DNA of 64,000 nt from Symsagittifera roscoffensis (GCF_963678635.1 NC_087067.1:1860001-1924000), one strand, 5' to 3'. Counted from the stretch's first letter, positions 46,727-59,770 are shown. Program-made: numbers and translations. The notes: a model not told the origin generated them from the letters alone.

Positions 46727-47057
46727 AATAATACTTAACATCGCGAACAGTTTAGAAATCTCAACTAATTTTAAAATTATTCGATTGTATTTATGTCCTC
46801 AAAATTGTAAAAAGCTTTCATTTTGTAAATATTTCATGGAAATTAATCAACCCGATAATTTAAATTAGAATCGTCTTGAAGTTGTTTAACAACTGTATAT
46901 GCTGCTTGTTCGATTGGATGAACGAGTTTTGATTTAGTACCCACCCTTAAATATTGATGCTCAATGTCTCTTTCCAATGCGACGTCAACGCGTACAGCAA
47001 AATGATTTTTCTCTAACACAGTACTGATTTAAATTAACCGGACAAAGCGAACACCAA
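46727..47057 (+). other. Probable 3' UTR and start of intergenic DNA
   Basis: AT-rich sequence with no ORF. No AATAAA appears directly after the stop. The first good copies are at 47370-47375, in the loop of the inverted repeat, and at 47703-47708, so the polyadenylation site is unresolved; a variant hexamer nearer the stop may be used. Confidence 0.4.
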
Positions 47058-47274
47058 TGGAAACTTCAAACGCATTTTTCTCAAATTGGGTTAAGATTAG
47101 ACAAAAAAGAACAAGAGTTGCTTAAATTTTTCTTGGTGCCATTCATTTTGTTAGATTCGGAACCAAAATTGTACCCCAAAAATGGGTTATTTTGGCTTTT
47201 TTTTAGTTTATCATGAATTACGCTAAAACTACCAAATTAATTATTGACAAAATTTTATAAAAAGAAGCCTCTTA
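47058..47274 (+). repeat. Inverted repeat, left arm
   Basis: About 217 bp, pairs with 47467-47687 in opposite orientation (tggaaacttcaaacgc against gcgtttgaattttcca; agaagcctctta against taagaggcttct). Identity is high with small indels. Lies just past the giant gene. Confidence 0.8.
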
Positions 47275-47466
47275 AACAGCTCAAAAAGTTTCTAGAAAAG
47301 TAACATCTCCAAAAATCCGTATAAAAGAATATATTTTTTCATGATATCCAAAAATTGTCAATTTTACCAAATAAAATTAAAAAATTATTACCCAAAAACA
47401 AAATTTACACTTTCTGCTTAAATTTTTGAAGATCTACACTTGATAGAACTTTGTTAGGCTGTGTTG

Positions 47467-47687
47467 TAAGAGGCTTCTTTTGATCAAATTTTGTCATCAA
47501 TTATTTTGGTAGTTTTAGCGTAATTTTTGAAAAAATATAAAAAGCCAAAATAACCCATTTTTGGGATACAATTTTAGTTCGGAATCTAACAAAATGAATG
47601 GCACCATGAAAAAGTTAAGCAACTCTTTTTCTCTTATTTTTTCTCTTATCTTAACCCAATTTGGAAAAAAACGCGTTTGAATTTTCC
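47467..47687 (-). repeat. Inverted repeat, right arm
   Basis: About 221 bp arm, separated from the left arm by about 192 bp. The blocks ggtagttttagcgtaattt, aaccca-ttttggg and aacaaaatgaatggcacca are the reverse complements of left-arm blocks. Could be a foldback or MITE-type element. If transcribed it would form a long hairpin. Confidence 0.8.
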
Positions 47688-47699
47688 AATGTCGATAGT

Positions 47700-50600
47700 C
47701 AAAATAAATGAGCACTATTCTTAGGAGCTGAAACAGATTTGATAGATATAAGGAAAGTTTTAAAGTCGAAACGTAGAGAAACCACTAATTTACAACTTTT
47801 TGTCAATTATACGTGCCTCAAAATTTGAATCTGATTTTGAAATGGTAATTATTGCTATTCAAAATCAATACAGTTCATCGATGATGCTATTTGAGGTTAA
47901 ATCATCAGCGCCAGTCTAAAGTGTGATTTTCTTCACTTTTCAAGCCGATTTTGAATTCTAAGAACGTTTTTTTTGTGCATTCGTATCGTTTGATTCGTGA
48001 AACTTCCCTGAACGCAGCTGGGTTCGGAAATTTTAATGTTATGTCGCGTTGAAAGGTTGAACGAATTAAGCAGCAATTACATGATATATTTAATAGAATG
48101 CTTGTAATAACGAAATGATATGTCCATCTCGTCGGTTTTCGGAAAGCAATCTCGCCAAATTTTCATAAAAAAGAATGAAAAAGTATTGCAAGATATAAAT
48201 TCTCTCCTGATGAGCAATTAAATTGCATGAAACTCGTCTAGTCTAAAATTTTGAAAGCATGGAAACGTTGCATCTACCACAGTTCTGATAGTTTTTTTTT
48301 GTTAGAAGCACAAAACACTCAAATTGAAATTTGCATATCTGAAGAATAGAAAATTGTTGAACTCAGTAAAAAACTAGCAATTAACTTCTCTTGACACAAA
48401 TTGTGACCAATTACACAATGGTCAGCATTGGCTTGAACCAAACTTTAATTGCCTGGCAAATTGTGAATTTTGTGCAAATTTTGAAATGTGTGATTTGTCT
48501 AAAACTTACGTGTATAAAAATTTTAAAGCTAGTTGATGTGATTTTCACTGTTAAAACAAATATTCTACTAAGTTTTTATGCTAGTCGATACGCGCCTTCT
48601 TTGCTATTTTCTTACTAAAAAGCTTGAGGCAAAAAATACTGAGAGGCATTAGAAATTTTGATTGCTAGCATAAACATTTTTTTAAAACTAAAAGTACAAT
48701 CCAACTGAATTGAAACAAAATTACGAAATCAACTATACCGTGAGAAATTTTTTTCCGGCAGTTTCTTGTGTATATTTTCACTTGGGAAAAACTTTATTGA
48801 GCAAAATCTGGTGTGCAATTCTTCCAATTATCTGATAAAGACCTGCAGAAAATTTAACAAGCATTGAACCAACGCAAAAGTTCTCATATCAGGACAAACT
48901 CTGATTTTCTTAACTTTATATAAAGTATTCGAGTTAGTTTTTGTTTAAATCTTAAAGAAACTCAAAAAACAATTTTAAAAATTTTAGGAATATTTTTTTG
49001 GCAAATTTTACCCGACACGCAATGTAAAATTCACAGTTAATTAATTTTTGGAGGTAACTAAACCAGCCAAAGGATAAGCTAACCGTAATTGTGCAGAGTA
49101 TATAATCCAGCTAAAAAGTTTTATCATATGAATGAAAATGCAAAACTGCATAGCTTCTGTAAATGTTACATAATTGTTACATAACTATTATATAACTTAT
49201 ACGTAATTTCGGCTGCTTGATACTTTGGTTGGTTAATACCTCGGCTGGTTTATATACCACCTTAATTCTCGTTTCAATTTGAAGTTTTTGGACCTACCAG
49301 CTCGTCTTAAATTAGTTTGGAATGATTTTTGTGCCGGCTTAATATGCCGCTTAGAATGCGAGTGAATAAAAGCCCGCTTTAGTTAAACTTATAACTTATG
49401 CAAATTGGCTAAAGAAGTCACGAATATTAAACTTCATTACAAAAGTAACAGGTTGAAACTCTTTGCGTTTGAGCTCAAACTTTTTTACGCCTGTAAAACA
49501 TTTTTGCTCAAAATTCTAATCTAAGCGGTCAGTTATGAGAAAAAAAATTCGTCAAAATTTCCTTATTAAAAATCAATTATCATAAGCGAAAAAAATATAT
49601 TAAAAATAATCTAAGGAAGAAACAAATTTTTGATTTTTTTTCTGCAACTAAAGCAAATATTGCATGAACGTTGCTGAATGAATGCAGATCCTTAAGAATT
49701 TTGTAAGGTTCAAGATTACTTGGGATCGGTTTACAATCTGAAAAAAAGTCACCGCGCTAATCAATTTTCTCACAAAATTTCTCAATAACTACCTCTGTTG
49801 ATACTTTTTTTTAAATTTCCAAACCTAATTTATCTTCTCAAAATTTGATCTCAAACTCAGAGCGAATAATTGGTTGCCAGAACTAACGTTTAAGTATTTG
49901 TTACCTTTTTATAAAATCAGACTTACGGATTAACCTTACAAATTGCACCCCCTTTTAAGGTAAAATACTGCAGTAAATTTTCTTCTCAAGCATGCATTAA
50001 TGTGGTAAATTGATTTGGTTTAAAATATTCATATCACACTTAAAGTCCAGATTGTGGTTGGCTAGGCTATAAAGTCAAATAAATTGATGTTTTAATATAA
50101 TTGGAATACAGCCAAAAAAGCATGCAGATCTTATCCAGGGGCACAACAGCGGTTCTCTGTAAAGAGCAGAACAGTTTGCTGCAGTTTGGTCCTTTCCCTT
50201 GTGGATAAATCGCCTAAATCATTTTTTCGATTAGCTAGATGATATTATTTGTTCTCAATTTTCTTGAACGATTACTAGCGGATAGTCAGAAAACAAAATT
50301 ACTTTGCGTATCAATTGAGTTTTAAAATTTCAAGAGCCTTTTAGTGAGCTGTGCACTTCGAATTAGGATATCAAGAAAAAAAACTATCAAATAGGGCAAC
50401 CCAATTTTCGCAATTAGCTAGTTTGGAATTTAAGTGTGGAAACTGGCCGTTGGAGCTGAATGTGGGTCGGCTGCCAAGTTATTTTGAATGTAAAACTACT
50501 CTGCATCATGTTAATTTGAACTTATTTATCGATCAATTATCAACTAATTATCATCATAAAGCAGTTTTTGATTGAATGTGGTCTTTAACGCGGGCAAATC

Positions 50601-50740
50601 TGCAAACATTTGGCGAAAAATTGGATTATAGACTATAGTTGTTTTCTTAGCAGTTTGCATATTAGAAAAATTTATCATTTTTTTGCAATTTTTTCTTCAG
50701 ATTTTACATTTTAATTTTTTCCTATAGAGATCATTGGTAA
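47700..50740 (+). other. Gene-free AT-rich intergenic DNA
   Basis: Only short ORFs of random character (e.g. 48391-48618, 50351-50575) without splice support or recognisable motifs. No repeat family of the introns is evident here. Confidence 0.5.
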
Positions 50741-50749
50741 TAGTTGATG

Positions 50750-51420
50750 GTCTTCAATGATTCCTATGTATAACAAATGGCCACTATGTAAAGCTAATGA
50801 TCCCTATGTATACTAAAAAATCCATATGTATAACTTATGATTCCTATGAATAAACAATGACCCATATGAATAGTTATTGATCCCTTTGTATAACTAACTA
50901 ATGATCCCTATGTGTGTCCAATGATCTCTTTGTATAACTAAATTTCTTTGTGTATACCTAAAACCTCCTAAGCTTAACTATTAATCCCTATGCATAACTA
51001 ATGAACCTCATGTGTACCTAGTGATTCCTATATATAACCAATAATCCCTATGTGAAACCAATGAGCCCTATGTATAATAAAAGATCCCTAGAAATAACCT
51101 ATAATCCCTGTGTATGGCTTTTGATCGCTGTTAGTTTATGGTCCCAATTTATAACTATTGATCCTTATCTAATTTGCACATAGCTAGCCAATTTCTCTTC
51201 ATTGTAGAACACCAAGGAACTTTTAGTTATCCCTAGGTATAGACAAGAATCTTTATCAATAACTAATAGTCCATATTTTCATCAAAAAATCCTTGTGTAT
51301 CAAATAAAACAAATGTCAAAATAACTGGAAGTGATCCTAATGATTATATAATGATTCATATATAGGTCTACTGATGCCGATTTCTATCTAATGATCAGGA
51401 TGCACACATAAGATCCCAAT
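50750..51420 (+). repeat. Degenerate minisatellite, period about 20 bp
   Basis: More than 25 diverged copies of a unit close to ATGATCCCTATGTATAACTA, e.g. at 50797, 50822 and 50903, with frequent indels. Copies become more diverged after about 51130. Contains many stops in all frames, so it is not coding. Confidence 0.75.
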
Positions 51421-53355
51421 GGGAAATTTTGTACCAATGATTCATGATTCTGAATGATTTATTTTAGGGAACGAACCCAATCTAACCCAGTCAAACTTTA
51501 TACCAATTGATCCCAATGTGAAGTTTTAATAGTCATGATCCCAATTGTTGTTTTGTTCCGGCTGAAAAGTTTTTTCATTGCGCTCAGCCGAGTGATTTTT
51601 TCTCTCTTACCGCTGCTACAAAATTGGGTACAATTAAGTTGTGCACATTTCTCACAGCTGTCTTGCAACTAAAGTTTTAATTATAACCTCCCACACTTTA
51701 CAAAACTCTCAAGTGATCGTTTGCTTGGAAATGTTTTAGACGAAAAAATCCGGTCGTAAAAAGAATCCAGACTCGAAAAGTTCAGTTGTTATAAAGCAGT
51801 TGTTATAAAACTAGCTATCAGTATTTTTTCTTTGAGCGCAATCATTTTAGGGTAAAATGGGGTTTTTTAATTAGCTATACACATTCTTCTATAGAAAGTT
51901 TCTTAATAGTGAAAGTTTGCAGATCGAATAAAACAGTTGAACTTTTTTAGTACACTCAAACTCTGAATCTGACGCCACCTTTCTGTTTGAACGTTTCCTC
52001 CGTAGTGATTGCCACCGTATCACAACTCATAACCAAAATTATCCTTTCTTTATTTGACTTTTTGTTCCGATCGGTGAAAACATGGAAGAAATTTGTATTC
52101 TGATGTCTATAGTTTTTTTCCGCGCGACTTCAAGTACCAAAATGATCGGATTGATTCGAGTGATATATCAAATTGAAACAATTTCAATCGTCAATTGAAG
52201 CATATTCAAAATTTCTTATAAATTCGTCAAAAAATTTGTCTAATGGGTTCTTTTGGAAATTGGAGGGCGCCTCTACAAAATCCGTCATAAAAATGAAGGT
52301 GATTCTGAAGGATCTCAATTATCCTAGGCTGAAAACAAGACAGTTTCGACGGAACTGGAAGTGTATATCTAAAGAGAAAACAGAATGACGACTTCACAGA
52401 AGAGATAGACAATATGGATGACTCCTCCGGGTTAGAATTTCCGATATATAACTTCTGATAGTTATAAACTAGCAGATCGGATCTGATAGTTATGATTTTC
52501 CATCTGATGTCTTATGAAATTCAGGCGGATACAGCAAGCGAGCAGGCGTATAGTTAAAAAACACACTCTTTTATGAGCCGCAAAAATTACATTTACTTGA
52601 ATGAAAATGAATTTTGCGAAAAAAATTAGCGCCTTTTTGGGAAACAAAATTTAATCTTTATTTTCACAAAATTTTAAAAACTCTTTTTTTGAGTTTTTCT
52701 AATTCATTTTTTTTCTTGCAAAAATTGTTGTGAACTAAGCTTGAATAACTATGGCTATCAAAAATGATTAGTTTCTAGATTTCCTTGTTGTTCCGACCAT
52801 TAAAATTGAGAAAAGTTTGCCTTTTTTTGGTTTTTCAAGCAAAATTAGGTACCACAAACATTCATTGGAATGATTCCAGTGATAAATCAGATTGAATCCT
52901 TTTCAGTTTAGGCAGAAAGACAGAAAAAATTACAAAAGATTTGTTTGTTATTCATTTTTTGAATATGACTTTCGTTAATTATGTCTAATTCACTATTCGT
53001 TAAGTGAAGAACTCTTGTATAACGTCTTAGCTGAGGAAGGAAAAAGGGTTAAAAGCTAATCTAATGTTGAAATTAGGTTTTAACACATTAAAAGGTAAGT
53101 TGAGTTAATACCGTGGAAATTTAGTTAAACATCAACAACAGACAAGAATTGTAATGATAAGAATTGTAATCTTAAAACTACGCCAGTCTTAACAGGTAAA
53201 AAACTAAGTTTTGTCTAGGTCATGTAGCAGCACTCTTGCGACATCATTATAAATTGCAAAACTTACCCTTCTGAAGAAAGGGTAGAATGTGAAAGAAATT
53301 ATTTCTTTTTTCCACCCAACAAAAAAAATTTGTTGAACACCCCGGTTGACCAAAA

Positions 53356-53545
53356 ATGCTTATCATACAATTCTCAAAAATGGGAAACTTCTTGTCATAC
53401 AATTCCATACAATTCCATACGTACAGAAAATTGTATGAAATCTCTATAATCAACATTTTTTTCGTAAATGGAAATTGTATGACTAACAATTTTGCCATTA
53501 ATGGAAATTGTATGACTAAAAATTTGTCATTTATGAGAACTTTAT
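53356..53545 (+). repeat. Clustered inverted catacaattcc / ggaaattgtatg motifs
   Basis: Three direct catacaattc motifs are followed by three inverted gaaattgtatg-type motifs within 190 bp, giving several alternative hairpins. Almost identical in the second unit (58349-58538). Small ORFs on either strand (63-83 codons) only reflect the repeat. Confidence 0.6.
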
Positions 53546-53766
53546 GACAAATAATTTTCGAAACTTTTTTTTTTCAAATGCGGCACAAATTACACTAGAG
53601 CACATGTAATAAGCCATGCAATCTCAGAATAAGCCGTGCAAATCTTCTCAACCCTTTAGATAGCAACAGGGTCCTAATGTGATCTTAAGGAAGCAACACT
53701 GGAGATGGGGTTACCTCAAAAAAATATGAGAAAAAAATCTTTATTTTCAAAAAAAAAATTTCATAC

Positions 53767-54120
53767 CTGCGTGAAATATCTCCGACAAACCTCCTGCAGT
53801 TCGGTAATCGCATCGTGAATCCACTAGTTCTGACATCCACAAAAGCATTTCCTCTGAATGTAACATTCGCCCGGAAAGTACATAACGACGGAAAAAACTA
53901 TATCCTATAACGACTGGCTAACGTCAAGATAAAGCCTCACTTGGTTTTCACCGTCTCTACCGAACTCAAATCGGAATGTTCCTCATAACATCGGGTCAAC
54001 GAGTTGTTATCGCTTAAAGGCTAACATCCGAGTCACGCAGATTAACTTAAGTGCATGCAAAATAGTGATCTCATGGATGGGTGTCAATAGCCCCAGACCA
54101 CGAGGTCACTCCTAAAAACG
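53767..54120 (-). pseudogene. Possible exon-like segment(s) of the 5 kb unit
   Basis: The minus strand has a strong donor (CGCAG|gtatga) at 53767, preceded by a stretch that reads like protein in one frame (TFRANVTFRGNAFVDVRTSG, then MRLPNCRRFVGDISR) for about 50 codons. Further upstream, protein-like stretches occur in other frames with stops between them. Family unknown. Nearly identical in copy 2 (58758-59111). Confidence 0.3.
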
Positions 54121-54380
54121 GGATAGATACATTATCAAGCTACCATAATACTATTGTTAGGTTACCATATTACTATTGTTTTTTACTGCAGAGAAAATCA
54201 CCCTATCCATCGGAGATGGATCGACCATTTGCTTAACCCTTAGATAGCCTGAAACTGCAAATAGATGTTACAATTTAAATTCAGGATATCTCCGGAAGCT
54301 AAAATATTTTGAAACAACAGTTCGGAAGTATATCCCCAGACCCTTCCGAGTCCTTCAATATTCCCGAATAAACGTCTTTT

Positions 54381-54779
54381 TCACGACCAGGAAGGGTTGC
54401 CGTCTTCACTCTTGACGTTCACGATCGAATGTATCCTCCCGGTAACGATTGTATCAAAACAATCGTTGCAATTCGGAAGGCTTCTTGTTTTTCCGATAAT
54501 CGCCTCTCCTGATGTTGTCACAAGTTTTCTCCACAAGTAAGTATCACGGTTCTTTTTACGATTCTTTTTTTTCTGTATTTCAATTTTCGCAAATTTTAAA
54601 AAGGTCACGTGACTTTCTTTTCGAACGAATTTTTTACAAATTAAGCATGTCAGCTCAAAGTGACCCTCTCCGATCCGTTCTTTTTGCAAGATAAGACCGC
54701 TAAACACAGAAAGTGCTCTTTTGTAGAGTCGAATTCGTTGTAGCGAAGCAGTTTTGGCGGCTTTTCGGTCGAATGTCAC
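54381..54779 (-). CDS. Unknown ORF of 5 kb unit, copy 1 (132 codons)
   Basis: Lys/Arg-rich protein with two CxxC pairs (CLIC in FELTCLICKKF and CNDC near the C-terminus), which could form a zinc site. The counterpart at 59372-59770 differs at only two residues (Arg/Trp, Ile/Asn). The start is a non-ATG codon, so it is probably an exon or relic, not a complete gene. I do not recognise the family. Confidence 0.3.
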   Translation of the reverse strand: MTFDRKAAKTASLQRIRLYKRALSVFSGLILQKERIGEGHFELTCLICKKFVRKESHVTFLKFAKIEIQKKKNRKKNRDTYLWRKLVTTSGEAIIGKTRSLPNCNDCFDTIVTGRIHSIVNVKSEDGNPSWS

Positions 54780-55597
54780 ACACTCCCCGGTCAGCCCTGG
54801 TCAATGTCCTCATTGAACTGGGAGTCATTCATCAAAATGGTACAGTGCCATCAAACAGAATTTACAAAAAGCATCAAAAGAATTTTGTCTACATCACATT
54901 GACTCACTACGTGCTCATAAATGGCATCATACTACATCACTATAGCCTTCCAAATTTTTTTTACTAATCTGCACATGAGAATATGCCTAGAGATAAATTT
55001 TCTTTTGTGGCTTCCATTGCCATTTTCTTAATAAAAAACTTTTTCTCCCATGTTTAAAAAAATGTTGGAACGCAGGAAACTCCTGCCAACCAACAAATTA
55101 AAACTATCCTACTAAGTCTAGTCACTTCCGGAGGCGTTTAAGTCATAAACTGAAAATTAAAATTCAGATACTCTGTGGTTAGAAAGAACAATGAAATAAT
55201 CTCCCTCTTCAAGAGATTTTTCAAATTCTTTATGTCACCACAAAGTGAACAGTAGTCTTAGTTGCTTAATTGAAAACAATCATGCAGGCTGGAGTAGTTT
55301 ATATGTACTTTTGACTCAAGCCTCTCATAAATAACTAATAAGTGTATTCTAAAACCACTCAATCAAATCATGTGGAAAATCAATATCTTTAATGTTTTTA
55401 AAAGTTTAAGTTTGAACTAAAGTTTTCAAGTTTTCAATTCATCTTAGTAAGCTTGGTTACTCTATTCAGTTTTTCTACACAGGACTATGTTCCCTCCTTT
55501 CACTTCATTTCAATTTTGTATCGTTTAGAAGTTCTAAAACGTCTAAATGCTTCTTTGTTGCTCACTTTTATTCGGTTCTCTCTTTCTCTCTTTCAAC

Positions 55598-56410
55598 TCA
55601 TCTCCTCTCCTTGCGAGATTGACTCCACATTTTCGGTTTCTGTATCCACCAGCACATCAGTTGCCAATCTAACAATTTTGGAGGCGTTCCTCCAACACCT
55701 TTGCTCCTCCACCCTTTGCTTGCAACGGGGCTGGGGATCCACCGATGTCTCTTTGTTCCTACAGAAGCTATCACATTCATCACATTCCTTTCCAGGTCTT
55801 CTCTCAACATGTCTTCTCGTCCTCCTCCCTCTAGATCAATCGTCCTCACTGTTCTCTTCACAGCGGTGGTCACGGCACTCCAATGAGTCACAAAAGCTTG
55901 CTTGAAAGCTTGTGGTCCTATGTCCAGTTGGAACGAACTGTACACACTGCTGTGTTTTGAAATGTGCTTCTTGGCACATTCATACAAACCTGCAGTCATA
56001 ATGGCCCTAAACCATGCCATCAGTCGTCTCCTGGCCCATATCTTCTTCACTTCCATCGGAATATTTAAGACTTTACACGTTGTCTCGGAAAGATCTAAGT
56101 CTTTCCGACAGTTGAGCTCTTCCAATTGTTCCTTGGTCGGCGCTTTCTGTCTATTCTTCTCTCCTACATGAGCTTCCAGCCACTTGATTGCCATCATCAC
56201 TCCAACTACGATTATCGTTATTCTCTGTGATGAGTCTGGTAAACCCATGGAGAGCAACTCTCCAGCGTCCCTGAAGAGCACCAGATTACTACGCGCGGGA
56301 TGCCACCATGTCTGCAACAAACAGCGCCACGAAAACTCATCATGCGTCAGCATGATGCTCCTCCAGTTCCGACATCCAAACGTTTCTAGCAGCGGCTGCA
56401 CTTCTATCAT
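55598..56410 (-). pseudogene. Unknown protein-coding relic of 5 kb unit, copy 1 (270 codons)
   Basis: Long helical, Trp-rich product (ITIIVVGVMMAIKWLEAH; RRRLMAWFRAIMTAGLYECA). About the last 60 codons read out of frame relative to copy 2: here the alternative frame keeps the Cys-rich ending seen in copy 2 (60577-60915), so copy 1 has a frameshift near 55770. No known domain is recognised; it could be a transposon-encoded protein. Confidence 0.45.
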
Positions 56411-56566
56411 TACATGGTGGATTTTATCACTCTCATCAACTGTGTTGTAATCTGTGGCTGCTGATCTTTATAATTTCTAAGCGTGCAGTAGCGGAGTAAA
56501 TTACTACAAATTTTCTTTTTTTTCCGACCTAAGTTGCAAATAAAAGTGTTACTTCCACTTCAGTTC

Positions 56567-56789
56567 CGACATCTCGGAAAGATCTAAGTCTTTCCGACAT
56601 TTGAGCCCTTCCAATTGTTCCTTGGTCGGCGCTTTCTGTCTATTGTTCTCTCCTTCATGAGCTTCCAGCCACTTGATTGCCATCATCACTCCAACTACGA
56701 TAATCGTTATTCTCTGTGATGAGTCTGTTAAACCCATGGAGAGCAACTCTCCAGCGTCCTTGAAGAGCACCACATTTTTACGCGCGGGA
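56567..56789 (-). pseudogene. Partial third copy of the unknown relic
   Basis: Repeats about 220 bp of 56085-56300 (tcggaaagatctaagtcttt to ttacgcgcgggat) and runs straight into the start of unit 2. The 74-codon ORF here is the same helical segment (LFKDAGELLSMGLTDSSQRI) as in copies 1 and 2. Confidence 0.6.
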
Positions 56790-59371
56790 TCCGGTCGTAA
56801 AAAGAATCCAGACTCAGAAAGTTCAGTTGTTATAAAGCAGTTGTTATAAATCTAGCTATCAGTAGTTTTTCTTTGAGCGCAATCATTTTCGAGTAAAATG
56901 TTTTTTTTTTAATTAGCTATACACATTCTTCTTTAAAACTTTTCTTAACAGTGAAAATTTGCAGATCGAATGAAGCAGTTGAATTTTTTTAGTACACTGA
57001 AACTCTGAATCTGACGCCATCTTTCTGTTTGAGCGTTTCTTCCGTAGTGATTGACACCGTATCACAACTCATAACCAAAATTATCCTTTGATTATTTGAC
57101 TTTTTGTTCCGATCGGTGAAAACATGGAAGAAATTTTTATTCTGATGTCTATAGTTTTTTTCCGCGCGACTTCAAATACCAAAATGATCGGATTGATTCG
57201 AGTGATATATCAAATTGAAACCCTTTCTGCCGTTAATTGAGCCATTTTCAAAATCTCAAAGAAATCCATGCAGTTGTCCTCTGGAAATTGGATAGCTCTA
57301 TAAAAACTAGGATCTCAATCATCCTTAAGTGGATACAAGACAGTTCCGACTGAACTGGAAGTATATATCAAACGAGAAAACAGAATGACGACTTCACAGA
57401 AAAGATAGACAAAATGGATGACACCTCCGGGTTAGAATTTTCTATCTATTACTTCTGATAGTTATAAAATAGCAGATCGGATCTGATAGTTATAATTTTC
57501 CATCTGATTTCTAATAAAATTCAGGCGGATACAGCAAGCGAGCAGGCTGATAGTTAAAAAACACACTCTTTTATGAGCTGCAAAAATTATATTTACTTGA
57601 ATGAAAATGAAAGCGCCTTTTTGGGAAACAAAATTTAATCTTTATTTTCACAAAATTTTAAAACCTCTTTTTTTGGGTTTTTCTAATTCATTTTTTTTTC
57701 TTGCAAAAATTGTTGTGAACTAAGCTTGAATAACAATAGCTATCAAAAATGATTAGTTTCTAGATTTCCGTGTTGTTCCGACCATTAAAATTGAGAAAAA
57801 CTTGCCTTTTTTTGTTTTTCAAGCAAAATTAGGTACCACAAACAATCATTGATTTGATTCCAGTGATAAATCAGGTTCAATCCTTTTCAGTTTTGACAGA
57901 AAGACAGAAAAAATTGCAAACGATTTGATTGCTATTCGTTTTTTGAATATGACTTTCGTTAATTATGCCTAATTCACTATTCGTTAAGTGAAGAACTCTT
58001 GTATAACGTCTTAGCTAGGCAACTGAGGAAGGAAAAAAGGTTTAAAGCTGATCTAAAGTTGAAATTTAGTTTTTAACAAATTAAATGGTAAGTTGAGTTA
58101 ATACCGTGGAAATTTAGTTAAACATCAAAAACAGACAAGAATTGTAATGATAAGAATTGTAATCTTAAAACTACGCCAGTCTTAACAGGTAAAAAACTAA
58201 GTTTTGTCTAGGTCATGTAGCAGCACTCTTGCGACATCATTATAAATTGCAAAACTTACCCTTCTGAAGAAAGGGTAGAACGTGAAAGATATTATTTCTT
58301 TTTTCCACCCAACAAAAAAAATTTGTTGAACACCCCGGTTGACCAAAAATGCTTATCATACAATTCTCAAAAATGGGAAACTTCTTGTCATACAATTCCA
58401 TACAATTCTATACGTACAGAAAATTGTATGAAATCTCTATAATCAACATTTTTTTCGTAAATGGAAATTGTATGACTAACAATTTTGCCATTAATGGAAA
58501 TTGTATGACTAAAAATTTGTCATTTATGAGAACTTTATGACAAATAGTTTTCGAAGCTTTTTTTTCAAATGCGGCACAAATTACACTAGAGCACATGTAA
58601 TAAGCCATGCAATCTCAGAATAAGCCGTGCAAATCTTCTCAACCCTTTAGATAGCAACAGGGTCCTAATGTGATCTTAAGGAAGCAACACTGGAGATGGG
58701 GTTACCTCAAAAAAATATGAGAAAAAAATCTTTATTTTCAAAAAAAAAATTTCATACCTGCGTGAAATATCTCCGACAAACCTCCTGCAGTTCGGTAATC
58801 GCATCGTGAATCCACTAGTTCTGACATCCACAAAAGCATTTCCTCTGAATGTAACATTCGCCCGGAAAGTACATAACGACGGAAAAAACTATATCCTATA
58901 ACGACTGGCTAACGTCAAGATAAAGCCTCACTTGGTTTTCACCGTCTCTACCGAACTCAAATCGGAATGTTCCTCATAACATCGGGTCAACGAGTTGTTA
59001 TCGCTTAAAGGCTAACATCCGAGTCACGCAGATTAACTTAAGTGCATGCAAAATAGTGATCTCATGGATGGGTGTCAATAGCCCCAGACCACGAGGTCAC
59101 TCCTAAAAACGGGATAGATACATTATCAAGCTACCATAATACTATTGTTAGGTTACCATATTACTATTGTTTTTTACTGCAGAGAAAATCACCCTATCCA
59201 TCGGAGATGGATCGACCATTTGCTTAACCCTTAGATAGCCTGAAACTGCAAATAGATGTTACAATTTAAATTCAGGATATCTCCGGAAGCTAAAATATAT
59301 TGAAACAACAGTTCGGAAGTATATCCCCAGACCCTTCCGAGTCCTTCAATATTCCCGAATAAACGTCTTTT

Positions 59372-59770
59372 TCACGACCAGGAAGGGTTGCCGTCTTCAC
59401 TCTTGACGTTCACGATCGAATGTATCCTCCCGGTAACGATTGTATCAAAACAATCGTTGCAATTCGGAAGGCTTCTTGTTTTTCCGATAATCGCCTCTCC
59501 TGATGTCGTCACAAGTTTTCTCCACAAGTAAGTATCACGGTTCTTTTTACGATTCTTTTTTTTCTGTATTTCATTTTTCGCAAATTTTAAAAAGGTCACG
59601 TGACTTTCTTTTCGAACGAATTTTTTACAAATTAAGCATGTCAGCTCAAAGTGACCCTCTCCGATCCATTCTTTTTGCAAGATAAGACCGCTAAACACAG
59701 AAAGTGCTCTTTTGTAGAGTCGAATTCGTTGTAGCGAAGCAGTTTTGGCGGCTTTTCGGTCGAATGTCAC
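59372..59770 (-). CDS. Unknown ORF of 5 kb unit, copy 2 (132 codons)
   Basis: Counterpart of 54381-54779: same length and the same two CxxC pairs. Conservation may only reflect recent duplication or conversion, because non-coding sequence around it is equally similar. Confidence 0.3.
   Translation of the reverse strand: MTFDRKAAKTASLQRIRLYKRALSVFSGLILQKEWIGEGHFELTCLICKKFVRKESHVTFLKFAKNEIQKKKNRKKNRDTYLWRKLVTTSGEAIIGKTRSLPNCNDCFDTIVTGRIHSIVNVKSEDGNPSWS

Larger units (their letters stand above)
51748..56473 (+). repeat. About 5 kb tandemly duplicated unit, copy 1
   Basis: From atccggtcgtaaaaagaatc to gtggctgctgatctttat. Matched almost throughout by 56789-61478 (period about 5,040 bp at the left end, about 4,990 bp in the middle). 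It contains two HP-B-like left-end pieces (52066-52200, 52788-52915), a hairpin-rich segment (53356-53545), a GC-richer block (53760-54960) and a protein-like minus-strand region (55598-56410). Confidence 0.8.

Noticed and set aside
48391-50575. Intergenic ORFs of 60-75 codons
   Set aside because: Isolated, random composition, no splice sites or repeats with other copies; expected by chance in this length of DNA.
53247-53547. Small ORFs on both strands (63-83 codons) in each 5 kb unit
   Set aside because: Made of repeated catacaattcc/ggaaattgtatg motifs; protein similarity between copies only reflects DNA identity.
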